Below, piece by piece: positions 33,255-63,101 of a DNA stretch of 64,000 bases. The notes beneath the pieces are model-generated. The model saw only the letters and a list, made by a program, of their open reading frames with translations. It did not search any database and was not told the origin of the DNA. Each line of letters begins with the position of its first letter. Positions within the stretch are counted from its first letter, which is position 1. Source of the DNA: Branchiostoma belcheri (Eukaryota > Chordata > Leptocardii > Amphioxiformes > Branchiostomatidae); NCBI RefSeq assembly GCF_001625305.1, contig NW_017803714.1, positions 199,310 to 263,309 of the forward strand, in the 5' to 3' direction. The position numbers and the translations under genes are program-made.

Positions 33255-33385
33255 TCTTTTTAAATATCTTAAAAACACACTGAAAAAACAAGCTGTTTCA
33301 CGTCAGCAGGATGCCTTCCTGCGCTATGTAAATAAGATATAGCACCCAAATTCACAATGCATCATGGGAATGGGAAACTCGTCAA
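33255..33385. repeat. Dispersed ~150-bp repeat, copy 3
   Basis: Matches 7825-7975 through AAACACACTGAAAAAACAAGC, GCCTTCCTG, CAATGCATCATGGGAATGGG. More diverged than the two copies near the dioxygenase-like gene. Confidence 0.7.
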
Positions 33386-34392
33386 ACTGGAAGCAACAAA
33401 AAAAACCGTCCCGTCTTAGCTTATAGAACTTAAGTATACATGGGAATTTCAGAAATGTTGATGATATTTCTATAGCTATGCATCGCAATACAGTCCGGGT
33501 TGTCAGAAACATACCCCCTTTATTTGAACGACCTATAGCACAAGTTTCAAAAGTCACAAGGTCATTCTGTCAACCAATGGACCGTTACACGTATTGTTTG
33601 CCAATTGCATGACTTGAGCTAACATCATTTATTGTCATGGTGCAAACATAACCAACGCATTCCGAAGTAAGAACGTCACCGACTAGCACCGGTGGTAGGA
33701 CCTGTCCCAGACGCTACAAAATCTCTACCACCGTTCCTATTCTACGCTACTAGTCTACCACTTTCCTCCAGATATTGCAGATCTTTCGGGAATCAAGAGT
33801 TAATGAGGTTAGTTACTTTGATTTTCCTACTCTGAATGGAAGGAAACAGCCTCAGATAAAGAGTGTGTACAGTGTACCTTACCTTTTTTCTGCCTTACTT
33901 CCTGGTAGGAAAAAATCAGTCATCGACATTGTATGATCAACAAAGTTTCATTTCATTACCATAATGTTTTAATGGTACGTCACACTGAGGTAATTTACCG
34001 TACAAATTTAGGACAAGTAACGACATGAGCTTACATATAATCTTTCGATAAAAACGAAGCCAATGTTTTTAACAACAACAGTCTATTGTCCAACTATCCA
34101 AGCAAACATTCACTAGCTAGTAAATGGATCAAATGCTCTTGTCTTCTGAATGTCTACAATGCTATAGATACATTAATAGCCCTCTATAAAAACACAAGAG
34201 AGAAAGAGAAATTACGAACAGTTTTTTTTTTCGAGTGACGAGCTATAAATAGACGACTACTATTTGGTAACGGAAATCCAGGCTTTCTTAAACTATTATG
34301 TCACAGTGGACTAACAAAAGGAACCTTCAAGCATACTTTAAGGTATAAGGTATTCTTAAATATCGTATTCGTAAAATATAGATCACAAAAAA

Positions 34393-37300
34393 ATGGACCA
34401 ACGTCAGCGGGACCAAGCGAATACAACGCAGCTATTGGGTCGTGGTAGACCATTGGGGAATAACAACATGAGCAACTCAGGTAAAATTTTGGCTGTTTTG
34501 TGTTATTTTTTTTAATGTAAGGTAATGTTTAATTTCGCCACCAAAGAGGTGCCTGCTTGCAACATAACTGTTCGATATACGGCATTTCAATATTATTTGA
34601 ATTGTCATCCTTAAAATTCCTTGGAAAATGTTTCACGGGAGAGAACAGAATTTAAAGACGTATGAGAGGTACATTCTTGAAGATTACCCCTTGTAAAAAC
34701 AAACGACTACGATAATGACCAAAAATAATGCATTGTAATCCTCTTTTTGCAAGAGGTTTGAGTTAAAACAAACCATATAAGGTCTTACATTCCAGAGCGA
34801 CTGCCGGCAGAGGTTGGGTTTGGTGGGGGAAATTCAGTGCAAAAGAGAAACCCCGAAAAAAAGGCTAGAAGCACGCTAAAAATATCCCCAAAACCCAACC
34901 TCTGCTTGGAGAGTAAAAAGGCCTAACAACATAAGCATTCTGCGAGTTATACCTCACATTAATTTTTTTTCCTATTACTTTACTATATAGCTGATGGAAC
35001 CAACGTCACGGTTATGAACCCTAAACGTTTGGATGATATTGAGGTATGTCACTTTGTTTCATTCATTGCCGTGGATCTTCTAGAGGGATATTAGTGGCCT
35101 AAAGGCAAGGAATTTAGGATCCAATGTTTGAATATTGGACTTTTACAGTGTCATATAATATCAGGCTACTGAAAATCATAACATAAAAATCATATGTCGA
35201 ATTTTCTTCACATCTTGATAGACTGCCTAAATAAAATCAGCAAGCCTGCTTTAGCCTCTCTTTTTAGCACAATCTCGTCGTACAATAGTGCATTACATTA
35301 TATTTTAGTGTATTACACATATGTGAGTGGGTGCATTCCTGCGAATGGGTGTGTTTACTTGTACGCATTTTTAATGAGGGGGGTGCGGGCAGGCGTAAAC
35401 AGCTGTATAAAATGTTAGCAGGAAATTTCATCGTGTTGGTAGACTTCTTTATTATAAAATGGCTAAACGTTCTAACCAACACCGAGTAAATTGGGACTTA
35501 CCCACTTGGTCGAAACTTTGGGTAAGTCCCAATTTACTCAGTGTTGGTCAACGTTTAGAATTTTTGTCATAACTGTATAAATGTCTTATTATAGGTCTTA
35601 GAGACCTGTGATGATAGCCGACCAGGTTCGGTTGTTCCAACATGGTCCAGCACTGTTTCAAGCAGCGGTTACTACAGCCCAACACCAGATCTAGAGCACG
35701 AGTTTCTCCGGTCTATCTGTGTAAGACAGGCATCAATGGAGAAGCGTCTTGAAAACATCGAGGCGCAAGGGGCCAGACAAGAGCAAAGTCAAGCAGCACT
35801 TGAAAGAAGTACCAGGGAGACAAACACCCTTGTCAAACAGCTATTAGACAATCACGACAACAAAGCACATGTTGACCGCACCTTTTGTGACACCTTATGC
35901 CAGAGATTAGAAAAATTAGAGAATACCATATCTCGCTGTGTGCAACCCTCAAAGCTTCAAGAAATAAGGGATGACATACATACCATTTGTGAAAAGTTGA
36001 AAAAGACCCCTACTGACGGCAACTGGAAAGAACTGGTACAATCTCTCGAACTAGAAGCTGAACATTTGAACCTTGAAGTGACAATTCTAAAAGTGGAAGG
36101 TATTCTCCACGATCTGAGAAGAAAATTACAAGCCTCACCATCACTGTCCCCAAGTCGTGGACAAACTCCATTGACCAGTCCAGAGGAAGTAGACAGCGTG
36201 CTTCAGAAATTGAAGGAGGTTAAAATCTCAGAGGGCAGGATTAAGAACTCGGCAGAAATTGAGGGGAACGGGAATCATTCTTTCCTCTGCGGAAACCACG
36301 CAACTTTCAACTTCCCTGTTGGTATGTGTACAAACTACATATTGGCTTACGTCCACACTATAAATGATGTCAGCACAATTGTTTTAACCTATGTATACAG
36401 GTATCGATCCCACCCTTGAATCACTCTTTTAACCCTCAAGCCACCGCATGGGGGTAAAATTGACCCCAGGCCATTTTTGCATTTCTTGTCGAAAACGAAA
36501 TTCCTTCTAAGTTAGAGTTTGTTTGTATATATGTCTTATAACTCCTGACACGTTTTTACTAAGATTGGAACATTGTTGATTAAGTTATATTGGAAAGTTC
36601 ATGGGTGGTCCAGTGGTGTCAAAACTGACCCCAGCATTTTTAACCGGTGTTTTAACACATGTGAGTATTTTGTTGTCAATTTTTCTTTCAGGTTACATGT
36701 TTGCTTCAGTTTTTTGCTGCCATTCGAATTACCTTACCATGACATACAGAAAACTCAGAAAACTAAAAAAAATTGTGACCCTAAACCTAGTTGCCTATAC
36801 AAGGCATCTTGTTTCAGGTGCATTAAGTATGATAATCTGCATAAATTATTCACTCCTAATTATGTCAAACTGTTACTCGACTATACTTACTTAAAAATCA
36901 CGAGATAGAGTCACAAAAAATCTATATTCATGCAAAACATGATGGGGTCAGTTTTGACCCATATGGTAAGATTCGAATTCGTCGCAAAAAAACCTACGGT
37001 GGTTTGAGGGTTAAATATCAAGTTATAATTGTAATTTCTGTGATTGTGTGTATCTGCACCGTGTGTATCTGCACCGCTTCTTTTTTTTGCGTTCTTGTAT
37101 TAACAACATCGATGGGCCACAAAGACAGATTTGGGGACCTTGCCAAAACAGAGATCCAATGCAAACTTTGAGATGAGGTGAAAGAGTACACAGGGGAAAC
37201 AGAAATGTCATCTTTGAAACAAGACTAGAAGGAAGCAGACAACGTTAATTCTTCTTAAATTTTCAATACATGTAATTATGGTGGTCTGTTTGGAATGGGG

Positions 37301-38702
37301 TAACTTTTTCCTCTCACGAGATTTCAGTGCATTTCCATAGGATTACATTTTCATAACTTTATGCGGCCTTACAGTAGCATACAGTTCACTACAATTTAAA
37401 AAAAATTGGGGTTGTTCTGATGTATACGTATGTATACTCATAAACATAATTAGTACATACTCATGTGTATATCCTTGCACCTTTTAGAGAGATCAGGTAG
37501 AAGGAGCACTGGGGCAGCAGCTGTCAGACGTCGTCCTACAACCAGGGCGTCTTCCAGGGCGTTGCCAGAGCAAAGGAGGGACGGCCATGACCATTTTAAT
37601 ACAGGTACATTCGAAGTAAAAGACAGATCCCTTTTTTCTATCTTTATCTGTAATCTTAATTTCAATTGTGTCTTATACTATCTTCCTTTTCCCTAAGCTT
37701 AAAATCCTACTTTCATACGCGTACTGCATATGTACCTGATATAATGCAATATATGTCCTTTAGCACTTGTCAATGCACAGTATTTCATTCAATAGAAATG
37801 TGAAGCTTTTAAACATCAGTTTAAAACTATTCTAGAAATTAGTAAATCTAACAAATCCATGTACTATTGGTATTGTATTATCTAATGTAATATATTATAC
37901 ATTGTACTTGCCTAATCGTATATATAAAGTTTAAATTCATAAAACCACTCATAGCTGTGGCACTGCAGTACAATGCGTAATCACTGCTCTATATACTGCA
38001 CCAGTAATAATTAAAATTTTTGTACCTAAATGAGAGTAATTACGTCATGATATAGCATTTAAACGTCCGAAATGTCTAAAATGTTATCCAAAGCTAAAGG
38101 GACAGACAAGCTACTGGTTCACGGACGAATGTATGGTTCAGCAACCCAAGATTCCCACTTCTTCCCAAGATTGTCAACTTCGAGGTAAGGTCAGACAAGG
38201 CTATGTGAACGAATGATTTTATCTATTGATAATTTTTGTGACATGAAGTGGGAAATTCATTTATGAATAGTAGTATTTTGTCATTAATGTTATCTTCTGT
38301 GTTATCTTCTATGTTCGTCTCTTCCTCAATCAGATGTACAACATGTTTGAAAATTCCTCAGTAGGTGTACACATTAGATCCGATTTCAGATGATTTGAAT
38401 CTAATTACATGTACAGGCATGTACATCGATGTAAGAAGCCCCCTACCAGCTTGTTTGCAAACTGCATATTACAAACTCAACAAGTAGATCCTACAGCAAT
38501 GTTGACAAAAGGGGAAGATCTAAGAAGGTATAGCGCAAATCATGCTAACTAGGGAGAGGTGTGTTCTCTCAAAATCCTGTATGTTTTTATTTTACATGAT
38601 ACTATATCATTATCATATTTCTGCAGTGCTCAACACCATGCAGAAAACAGAGCTTCTCCTATGAAATTCTGGGAGGATGAACAACAGGACAGCACTGACT
38701 AG
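34393..38702 (+). CDS. Coiled-coil protein of unknown function, 6 exons
   Basis: Exons 34393-34480, 34991-35043, 35595-36321, 37488-37604, 38094-38184 and 38627-38702 join in phase (1, 0, 1, 1, 2) to 383 aa. It starts MDQRQRDQANTTQLLGRG and stops at TAG 38700-38702. Residues 48-~80 are Ser/Tyr/Pro-rich (VVPTWSSTVSSSGYYSPTP). About 90-270 are strongly helical with heptads (RQASMEKRLENIEAQ, then CQRLEKLENTISRC and ILKVEGILHDLRRKL). A Ser/Pro patch follows (SPSLSPSRGQTPLTSP), then a basic Arg-rich segment in exon 4 (GRRSTGAAAVRRRPTTRASS). No signal peptide or membrane segment, so probably intracellular. No family was recognised. It is divergent from the CARD/DEATH gene, also coiled-coil rich; a shared pathway is only a guess. 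Intron 2 holds a hairpin repeat and intron 3 a TTAA element. Confidence 0.7.
35463..35558. repeat. Hairpin repeat, ~40-bp arms, in intron 2 of the coiled-coil gene
   Basis: CTAAACGTTCTAACCAACAC at 35463 through TTGGGACTTACCCA at 35504 is mirrored by TGGGTAAGTCCC (35519) to GTTGGTCAACGTTTAG (35558). Loop is 14 bases. Likely a foldback element. It sits about 40 bp before the exon 3 acceptor. Confidence 0.85.
36433..37010. mobile_element. TTAA-flanked element with GGGTCA palindromes
   Basis: TTAA at 36429-36432 and 37011-37014. Ends CCCTCAAGCCACCG and CGGTGGTTTGAGGG are inverted repeats. Sub-terminal GGGTAAAATTGACCCC, TGTCAAAACTGACCCC and GGGGTCAGTTTTGACCC form short palindromes. Same general design as 23983-24960. 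No transposase frame; the two overlapping frames at 36573-36908 are AT-driven. Confidence 0.8.
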
Positions 38703-41241
38703 TTTTGACATACAACTGTTTTGTACTTGTAACTCTTCCCTAAGAACTTGGGTAGCCATTGCTACGTTTAATGATTGATGTGAGTACTCGTAGCCGAGCT
38801 GTACATTTCAAATATAACCGTCTTAATTTTGCCACTAGTATTACCCTATTATGACTAGTGCTCATGAAATATTATTAGTATAATCTCTAAGACCTACATC
38901 TACATGTAATCTGGGAGGGAACCAACTAAATGAAGATATTAATAGCAACATGAATTTCATATGCATGTTCTTTGTATAAATGTGGTAACAGTGTTAAGTT
39001 TTAAGATTTATTCAAGTGCACATTGGTGCATGTGCACTCAAGTGAACCAAAAAGACAGGTCAAGGCATGGACAGCACAGAAAGGTCAATACATGTATGTA
39101 TGTACTCAAATGTATATGTGATGGATATGTTGTAGATATGAATGGATCAGAATTTATGTTATTGGTTTGTTTTGTGGTTAGATTGGCATACCCAAAATCA
39201 AGACATTCTAGGCGCAAATCCTTATCATAAATATTGCCAGTGATAATAGTGTACATAGCGAGACCTGTGGGGTACAAAATAAATAGATTGCCAATGTGAT
39301 AACAATAGAGAGACTCCAACAGGTGGTTTGCTTATCGGAAGGTCATGACCTTGTGACGGTGGCTAAAGGCCTGATTCATTGTAAATAGCAACTTGTTATA
39401 TCAGTTATTAAATTAGAAAAAGTCGAAGGGTTGGATGCAAAATTCCATCCCCCAGTATTTTTGTCATTGTCTCTATACTTAGTAGCAATTAACAATTAAA
39501 GGAAAATATTCTATTATTAAAAAAAGTTATTCCCAAAATCAAGAGACTCTAGATTTGAACCCGTATTATATATATACCAAGTACCAATTTTTTGCCCTTG
39601 TGAAAGGCATTTTACTCGAATTACTCACTTCAATGATGAACGATATAGTGGCATCAGGCAGGCCCATTTCTAGGACAGAGACATGCGTTAATGACCCTAC
39701 CACTCTTCTTGAAAAAGAGAAGGCCTTCCTACATGTAGATCCTGGTTCAAACCCTTAACAAAATATACATTAGTTTCATTCAAAAACATGTAATAACTAA
39801 TAGTACTGATTACCTATTCAATGTCCATGTATATACCAATAATGAAATTCATCTAGACTATGTCCTGCTCAATTCATTATACATGTACAGGCTCTAAGTC
39901 TGTAAACCTGAGTCTATGATCAAATATCTTTCTCCGTATTCTTTGTTTTGCTGATAAGTCTGGACATGGGGCACAAGATATTGTATACAAAAATAGATGG
40001 ATGTACATGTACATGAAGTAAGTTTAAAAGCAATGTGATTAGTCAAACCACTTTATGGAGCTCAATGTGTAGGGCTCTACATGTACACTGCAGCTGTCTC
40101 ACTTGTAGCACAGCTCTCCTCTGCTCGCCGTTACTCAACGCATTGTGAGGAAGACAGCATAATGTTTATGTTAACGGCATTGGGGCATGTTGATCTAAAA
40201 AGTGTGTAAGAATAATTTGTGTGTTGAAGTTGCTGGGTATGCCTTATGCTCATTAATTGTGTAAATAAGATTTTATTTTAATAGTTGTATGAAGATAGAA
40301 CTTTTGTAAAAAAAAAACCTACACAGATAAGAAAAGTGACAATTTTTTTTTCATCAGTTTCAAATCCATTTGAATTCAATAATGCACTCATTTGTTTAAC
40401 ATGCACCGATTCTGTTCTTTGCGGTGTTGATATCGGTGAATACCATTGATATCAGATATATATTTGCTGTGTTGTGTTGTGTTGAGTTTGGCATGTATCA
40501 TTGGGATTTTTTCTGAATATATCAATATTCACCTATTGAAAATAAGTCTTTGTCAAATTTATTTCATAACTGATAACGTTACTTATATTGTACAAAGTTA
40601 GTTTGCTACAAACAAGGTGTTTTATGCAAAACAATGATAAAACGAAGTTACGTTAAGAAAAGTATCCTGATTCGGAGCCATTCAAAACCCTAGCTAAGAT
40701 GTATTACGAATATGCAAATACCTGGCATATGAACAGGAATGATCAAAGGCAGACTTGTTGGTAAGGCTGGGACGGCTGGGAACTGGACCAAAGCTTGATA
40801 TCATACACACAACATTCAACACCCTTCACATTAGAGACGGAATACATGTAAGAATAAAATTTGTGTATTCCAGGATATGTATTCTAGAGATTCTTACAAC
40901 ACTCCAAATACTCCTATTCTTGTGGCCGGAATGTTTTGAGTATGCTCGAAAGTTTCCGGGTATGTTCAAAATGTATTCTAACTGCAGTACGACTGCATAC
41001 AGAATATTCCTGCAGCGTCCCAACAGTGATCGAAACATCTTATAAAATTCAAGGGAGAACCGAAATGGATCCGAGTTTTTGCAATACACCTCGGATTTTG
41101 AAGAATGTACTGGGAGTTGCCAAGAGTACACAAGAAATTTTCATTCAGATGGCTTCCGGTTTACTCCGACTCCAGCTATTGCATAGTAGGGTTTCTTGTA
41201 TGTGGCACAATTTTGACAATTAATTAATATTCTTCATTTAA
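38703..41241. other. 3' flank of the coiled-coil gene; no further gene seen
   Basis: Presumed 3' UTR followed by AT-rich spacer. Contains copy 2 of the ~260-bp repeat (39248-39528). Short frames at 38961, 39038, 40755 and 40826 show no recognisable protein. Confidence 0.45.
39248..39528. repeat. Dispersed ~260-bp repeat, copy 2
   Basis: Begins GTGTACATAGCGAGACCTGTG and follows 32294-32551 throughout, with an additional GGAAGGTCATGACCTTG segment that also appears near 14545-14565. The latter suggests a third, partial copy there. Confidence 0.75.
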
Positions 41242-41763
41242 GCTACGGTCACAACCCGCCGTACGTGCTTTTTCTCCGTACGTTTTTTGGGAGGCTACGT
41301 CTGCTACGTTTTTTTCTGAAAACGTGGGGAAGGAGTGGCATCGACGCACGTCACTTGCACGGTTGCACAGGGTGTAAGAGTGTGGTCTGCACGCCACGTC
41401 TGGCCGTGAGCGGTTGCGTGCATCGTACGTTGCTCAAGTGGTGAGTTGTACGTGCTTACAACGTACGATCTCTGTGCGATTGCAACATTACCGTAAGGAG
41501 GCCGTACTCACACGTGCTTCTTCCGTACGGCACGTACGGGGCACGCGCGTCGCTCGTACTCGCACGCACGGGTGGTGAATCCGCGGACCGCACGTAGAAA
41601 AAGTTTTACATGCACTTAAAGTTCTACGGCGTGTCTGCGTGCTCCCAAATCCGTAGGATTCCGTACGGAGGCGGTACTCACCACGCACGGATGCCCTACG
41701 TTTGCCCACGTTTTTGCACGTAGACAGCACGCAGAAGCACGTACGGCGGGTTGTGACCGTAGC
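41242..41763. mobile_element. CpG-rich inverted-repeat element at a TTAA site
   Basis: Flanked by TTAA (41238-41241, 41764-41767). Left end GCTACGGTCACAACCCGCCG and following TACGTGC are perfectly repeated in reverse at the right end. The interior is built from CGTACGT/CACGTAC motifs in both orientations, so it folds on itself extensively. No coding capacity; the 80-aa frame at 41488-41730 is a by-product of CpG richness. Confidence 0.85.
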
Positions 41764-42316
41764 TTAAGTTTGGTTCTGCTTCACTCTTTCTGATTAGGAA
41801 TACTAGTAAATGTGAAAAATCCTTTGCAAACGTAACAGCACAATTATAGCTAAAAACGCCAAAATACAGTGGTGCTTTATAGGTTGACCGGTTATGAAAA
41901 AGAAATCAACAAAAAACTACAACTGAAAAACAGTCTATACTTTATGACATTTTAATCATCTTCGGTGGTGTGCGAAATAATATACAACTGAGGGGACCAA
42001 ATACAAATTTCGATGTAACAAACGAACAACTCAACCTGAATATGCATAGAAACAACATTAAAGAACCGTCGAAGACTTCGGCAAATCAAAATCTCAAAAC
42101 TGTCAAAACTTCAGCACACATATGGCACGATTTCGCAACACGTCATAACTCTTCACATATAATTTGCTCTTTCCCCGGTCCTCTCTTCTCTTATACAAGG
42201 TCCTCACGCTGTCGATACGCACATACCCAACATCTGTACAAGCCAACAATATATACATCGCCTCAGCACACATTGAAAAATACTCTCTAGGTACAAGCTT
42301 TCCATTTCATTATTAC

Positions 42317-42355
42317 CACGTGAAAGGCACGTGATACCTACGTGACAATCACGTG
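42317..42355. promoter_or_regulatory. Four ACGTG boxes at exact 11-bp spacing
   Basis: CACGTG at 42317, CACGTG at 42328, TACGTG at 42339 and CACGTG at 42350. Three are perfect E-boxes and all lie on one helical face. It could be a bHLH-binding cluster or simply an 11-bp tandem repeat. It lies about 400 bp past the kinase stop codon. Confidence 0.4.
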
Positions 42356-42757
42356 ATCATCAGACCTCTCAAACCTCACCACACAAAAACAACGTCCTCA
42401 GCTCAACGTCCAATCAGTAATTACCTTTCCCACCCATTGGTCGACCATTCTTTAAGTACAAAATAACTTTTACTCCATTTCATTGGTTCAAAATAAATTA
42501 CGCCTCTTTTTTTAGAATTGTTCACAACAGACAGTGGCCATTTCCAGAGAGAGACAACTTAGATTTTGTGAAATCGTAAGACCACTACCTTTCATTGGAA
42601 TGCACAATTCATCACATGATTGACTTGAAATGAGATCTAGACGTTTTGAACAAAGTCAAACTATCACACTTTCACAATGGTTGCCATAGAGCTCCACCCA
42701 AAGCCACTATTGGTCAGCACAGAAATGATTGACAGTTCTGACGAACAACAAAACGTC

Positions 42758-59757
<17,000 letters not shown>

Positions 59758-62700
59758 CTGGCAACCGGAAATACAACATCGTCACATGACTGTCAACATG
59801 GCGGCGCTCATACAGTCAGGTTAAAACAGAACAGGTCTTTGTGACTTTATATAATTTATATAGAAGAAGAAACTTGTAAAGCATAGATGCAAATAAAAAG
59901 ATAACATTATCTCTCTACTCCTTATTTGTAGCTGACGTACTACATTTAGTCCCAATGGGCCGGCCCAGGACATGAATATGCAATTAACTTCATTGTCATT
60001 GTCTTTGAATTATTATTAAATACATGAGTTTCAAGGAATGATAATTTCTTAAATAATAAAAAAACTACAAGTACAACACAACAACTTCCTACAGAAACGC
60101 GTTGTACACTCCTGAACATCTAGGTAAGGATTTATTTTTGTGATATTTACTCTAAGCAACGCAACCCTGTATATAAGTTAAAACAACCTGCTGTCGATCT
60201 ATTTGTGCACCCTTAAATTGAAAGTTTCTTTGGTTGTTAAGTCTTCTAGAATGCAGTGTATTTACTGCTATTACGTAGTTCCCAGATGTGGTAGCGGGTT
60301 GAACACGTTGACTCGTTCACCCCTCCCCTGTAATGTAATGATTTACCCCTGACTGACCGATCTCCTATTAACGGTTTGTTTTGAGTTAGTGATGGGGATT
60401 AAGGGATTACTACCGGGCAATCTACTTTCTAATCTAATCTAAATTAAATCGGAGAGGGTCAACGCTGGGTTACAGAGAAACCTGTGTTGCCTGTGCTGTT
60501 TGTTGATCTAATCACCCTACGGAAATACCCGAAACACAAACCCCGAAAGAAGTCCAGATTCTCTTTGAATTTTCACAACTTAAGTAACTTATGATAGATT
60601 CAGGTCTTCAAAACGAAGAAGAAGAGGCCTGCAAATTAGTCTGGTGAAGACTAGGGAACTACCAGGGATTCCAAAGTTTATATTCTAAGTCAACAACCCT
60701 AACCACAATACGACCTCGCCACCTAATCTGTTGGTAGTGCTGCATATACCTAAACCCACATTTAGGTTCAGGTCCGGATTCAAGTCCAGAGGTTTAGGTT
60801 CAGTTCCGGACTTGTAAGTCCGGACCTAAACCCATGGCATATACAAATTGTATGTTGGCAACCTTGCTATGTTGTCTGGGTAAAACTTTGCCACATAATA
60901 TGGAGGCCAGTACTTAACGATGCCCGATGTTTTCTTCATTTTTCAGAAGACTTTTTGCAATCTACGGAAGGTTTTAGGTGGTTTGGAAAGAAAAGGTGTA
61001 TGTGAAATGGTCTTTTATGACAATAAGTCCGTACTCGGCTCTTGACTTTTAGTTTTTTTTTGACTTGAACCTAAACATTCTTTCAAGTCCGGATTCAATT
61101 CCAGTGAACCGGTGCGCAGCACTATTTGTTGGTTAGCTTATTTGTCGTTTACGGTTTCCTTTCTGGGTTAGAACGGTCCTAGCGCTCTTACTAAATTTGC
61201 CCGCATTTTGAGAGCTACCTACAGATACATATACCTTCCCACTACGGCTACTCCAACTTCCAAGAAACGCGTGGTTGCGCTGTTTGTGCTCATGACACCA
61301 AAATACGACCTTATCTCTGATTGTAGTTGACATAATCAGTAATACCTGGCTAACAGACATGTTTACAATAAATATACACGGTTCTCCTGTTACATTCCAA
61401 CTTTCAATGCACCGCATTGGTCAGAACAAGTTAGCCCCGGCGCTAGTTTGCATCTCTATATTATATTTTTGCAGAAAAAAAAAGCATAGAGATGAAGAAA
61501 AATGCCGAGACAGGCGATTGGGAGTCTTGCCAGAGCATCTAAAAATACACTTTTGTAAAGGTGAAAATGAGTATTGTCCTGTCATGTATTCGTCCCCTGT
61601 GTTGGTGGCGGCGTTAATATAAGTTGAAAAAAACTTGAGTGTGCCGTCACCACGTCTGGTGATTACTTGTTGGAATTAAAAAAAAACAAAAAAAAAAAGA
61701 GGTCCCGGGTTCGAGTCCTGACATGCCACTGATCTTGTGCCCTTGGGAAAGGCACTTTATACGACTTCCCTCACCTAACTCAACTGAAAATGAGTATTGT
61801 CCTGTTCCGTATTTGTCTTCTGCATGTCCAGTCATGAAATGTTGGAATAATAATACAAAAAAAAAACTTAATTTCTCAGTCATCGTGTGTGATTAAAAAT
61901 CATTTTAAGCCACTTCGTTTCATATGGTATATGATGTATATCTTATATTCATATGTCTTTTATCTACTTTTTCCATCTTATGAGGTTTTTAGTATTTGAA
62001 TACGAAGAATTAGTGATAAGGAAACATGTGTCTTATCTACAAAACATGTACCGTCAGGAGTAGGAGGGCGAGGCTGAACACTTGTGATGGACAGACAAAG
62101 ATATGCCCACCGGTGGAATTCCGTGCACTCCGATCTTACTGGGAACCTCCGTGATAAGACCAGAATAGCTTGGCACAGAATTAGAACGTCAGGCTCTATA
62201 ACAAGGTAATATGTGAACAGAGACCAGGAGTTTCGTTTTCTAGTTGCTCGTCCAAGAAAACTGACATTTTAAGGTGGAAACAACAGATTAAGACATAAGA
62301 ACGGTGGAAGGTTTAGGAAAGACGTACATGTAAAGTTAGGGCTCGGTCGATCACATACTTCGTGTGAGGGCATTCTTTGCATAGCCAATACTCATAAGCG
62401 TAATGCACTGCAAAATTTGGCTGTCGTTTTAACAAAAGTTATCTGGCTCTTAGACTTATTTATGACTCCTTGCCGGTAGTTGGTCACAGCCTACATGAAA
62501 ACTCTACAGTACGGCATCAAAATCGTAGCCCGGGAGTGGCAAACTGTACTCCTCTAGCGGACCAAATGACATGCTATATGTCTATTGGTCAATTTCTACT
62601 CTTTGCGGCCGTTTCTGAAGCCTAATAAAGACTATGCGACTAATCATCCGTCTAAAAATTTCTTTAAAAATGTCAAAATCAATATAGAAGTCATTTAAAA

Positions 62701-63101
62701 CATCGAACAAAACTGGCGAAAATTGTAACGAAAAACGGTTACTGGTAGGATTCTGGGCTGATATTTGGGGTACCACCCGGAAAATAAGTGACCATTTTGA
62801 GGCTTGTTTCTGTGCTGTCTTAGATGCTCAAAGTATAAAATTCTGATGCAAATATGATAATGTGGGGCAGTGTATGTCAATACCATACATATTGCCTTGA
62901 AATTACATTGATCAAATGAACTATGAACTGTCCCTGAAAATCTGTGTATCCGCGTATGTTTCCGTTAGACAAGGCTTGTCGTTCCGGGTCTTTGCTACTT
63001 CCGTCTGATCCATATCTCACTGTGGTCTGTTCTCTCAGCTATCAGACCTATCTTCCTCCTTCTCACCATAACAAGTCAGCATTTGACGCCGCCCATACAT
63101 T
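59758..63101. other. Upstream part of the kinase locus; no exon recognised
   Basis: Searched by eye on the minus strand for the missing first kinase exon without success. Contains an 18-bp palindrome inside coding-free DNA just before it (CAAGTTCCATGGAACTTG, 59476-59493), repeated AGGTTCAGGTCCGGA/TCCGGACCTAAACC motifs at 60755-60835 and 61070-61105, and two SINE pieces. Confidence 0.4.
61540..61868 (+). mobile_element. Two partial SINE copies in tandem
   Basis: The first (to about 61690) keeps the 3' half (GAAAATGAGTATTGTCCTG, TTGGTGGCGGC, TTGAGTGTGCCGTCACCACG, poly-A-like tail). The second (61700-61868) starts at GGTCCCGGGTTCGAGTCCTG, a B box, and ends TGTTGGAATAATAATAC. Confidence 0.7.

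Larger units (their letters stand above)
31500..34392. other. Divergent intergenic region between two head-to-head genes
   Basis: Should contain both promoters, but no core element could be fixed. It holds a repeat piece related to 13890-13985, the TTAGG tract (31879-32069), a copy of the ~260-bp repeat (32294-32551), and a copy of the ~150-bp repeat (33255-33385). The phrase TTTAGAGTTAGATGTTCAAGG at 32979 also occurs near 2739. No further gene seen. Confidence 0.5.

Noticed and set aside
36573-36908. Two overlapping frames of about 100 aa
   Set aside because: They lie inside the TTAA-flanked element in an intron and show no known protein.
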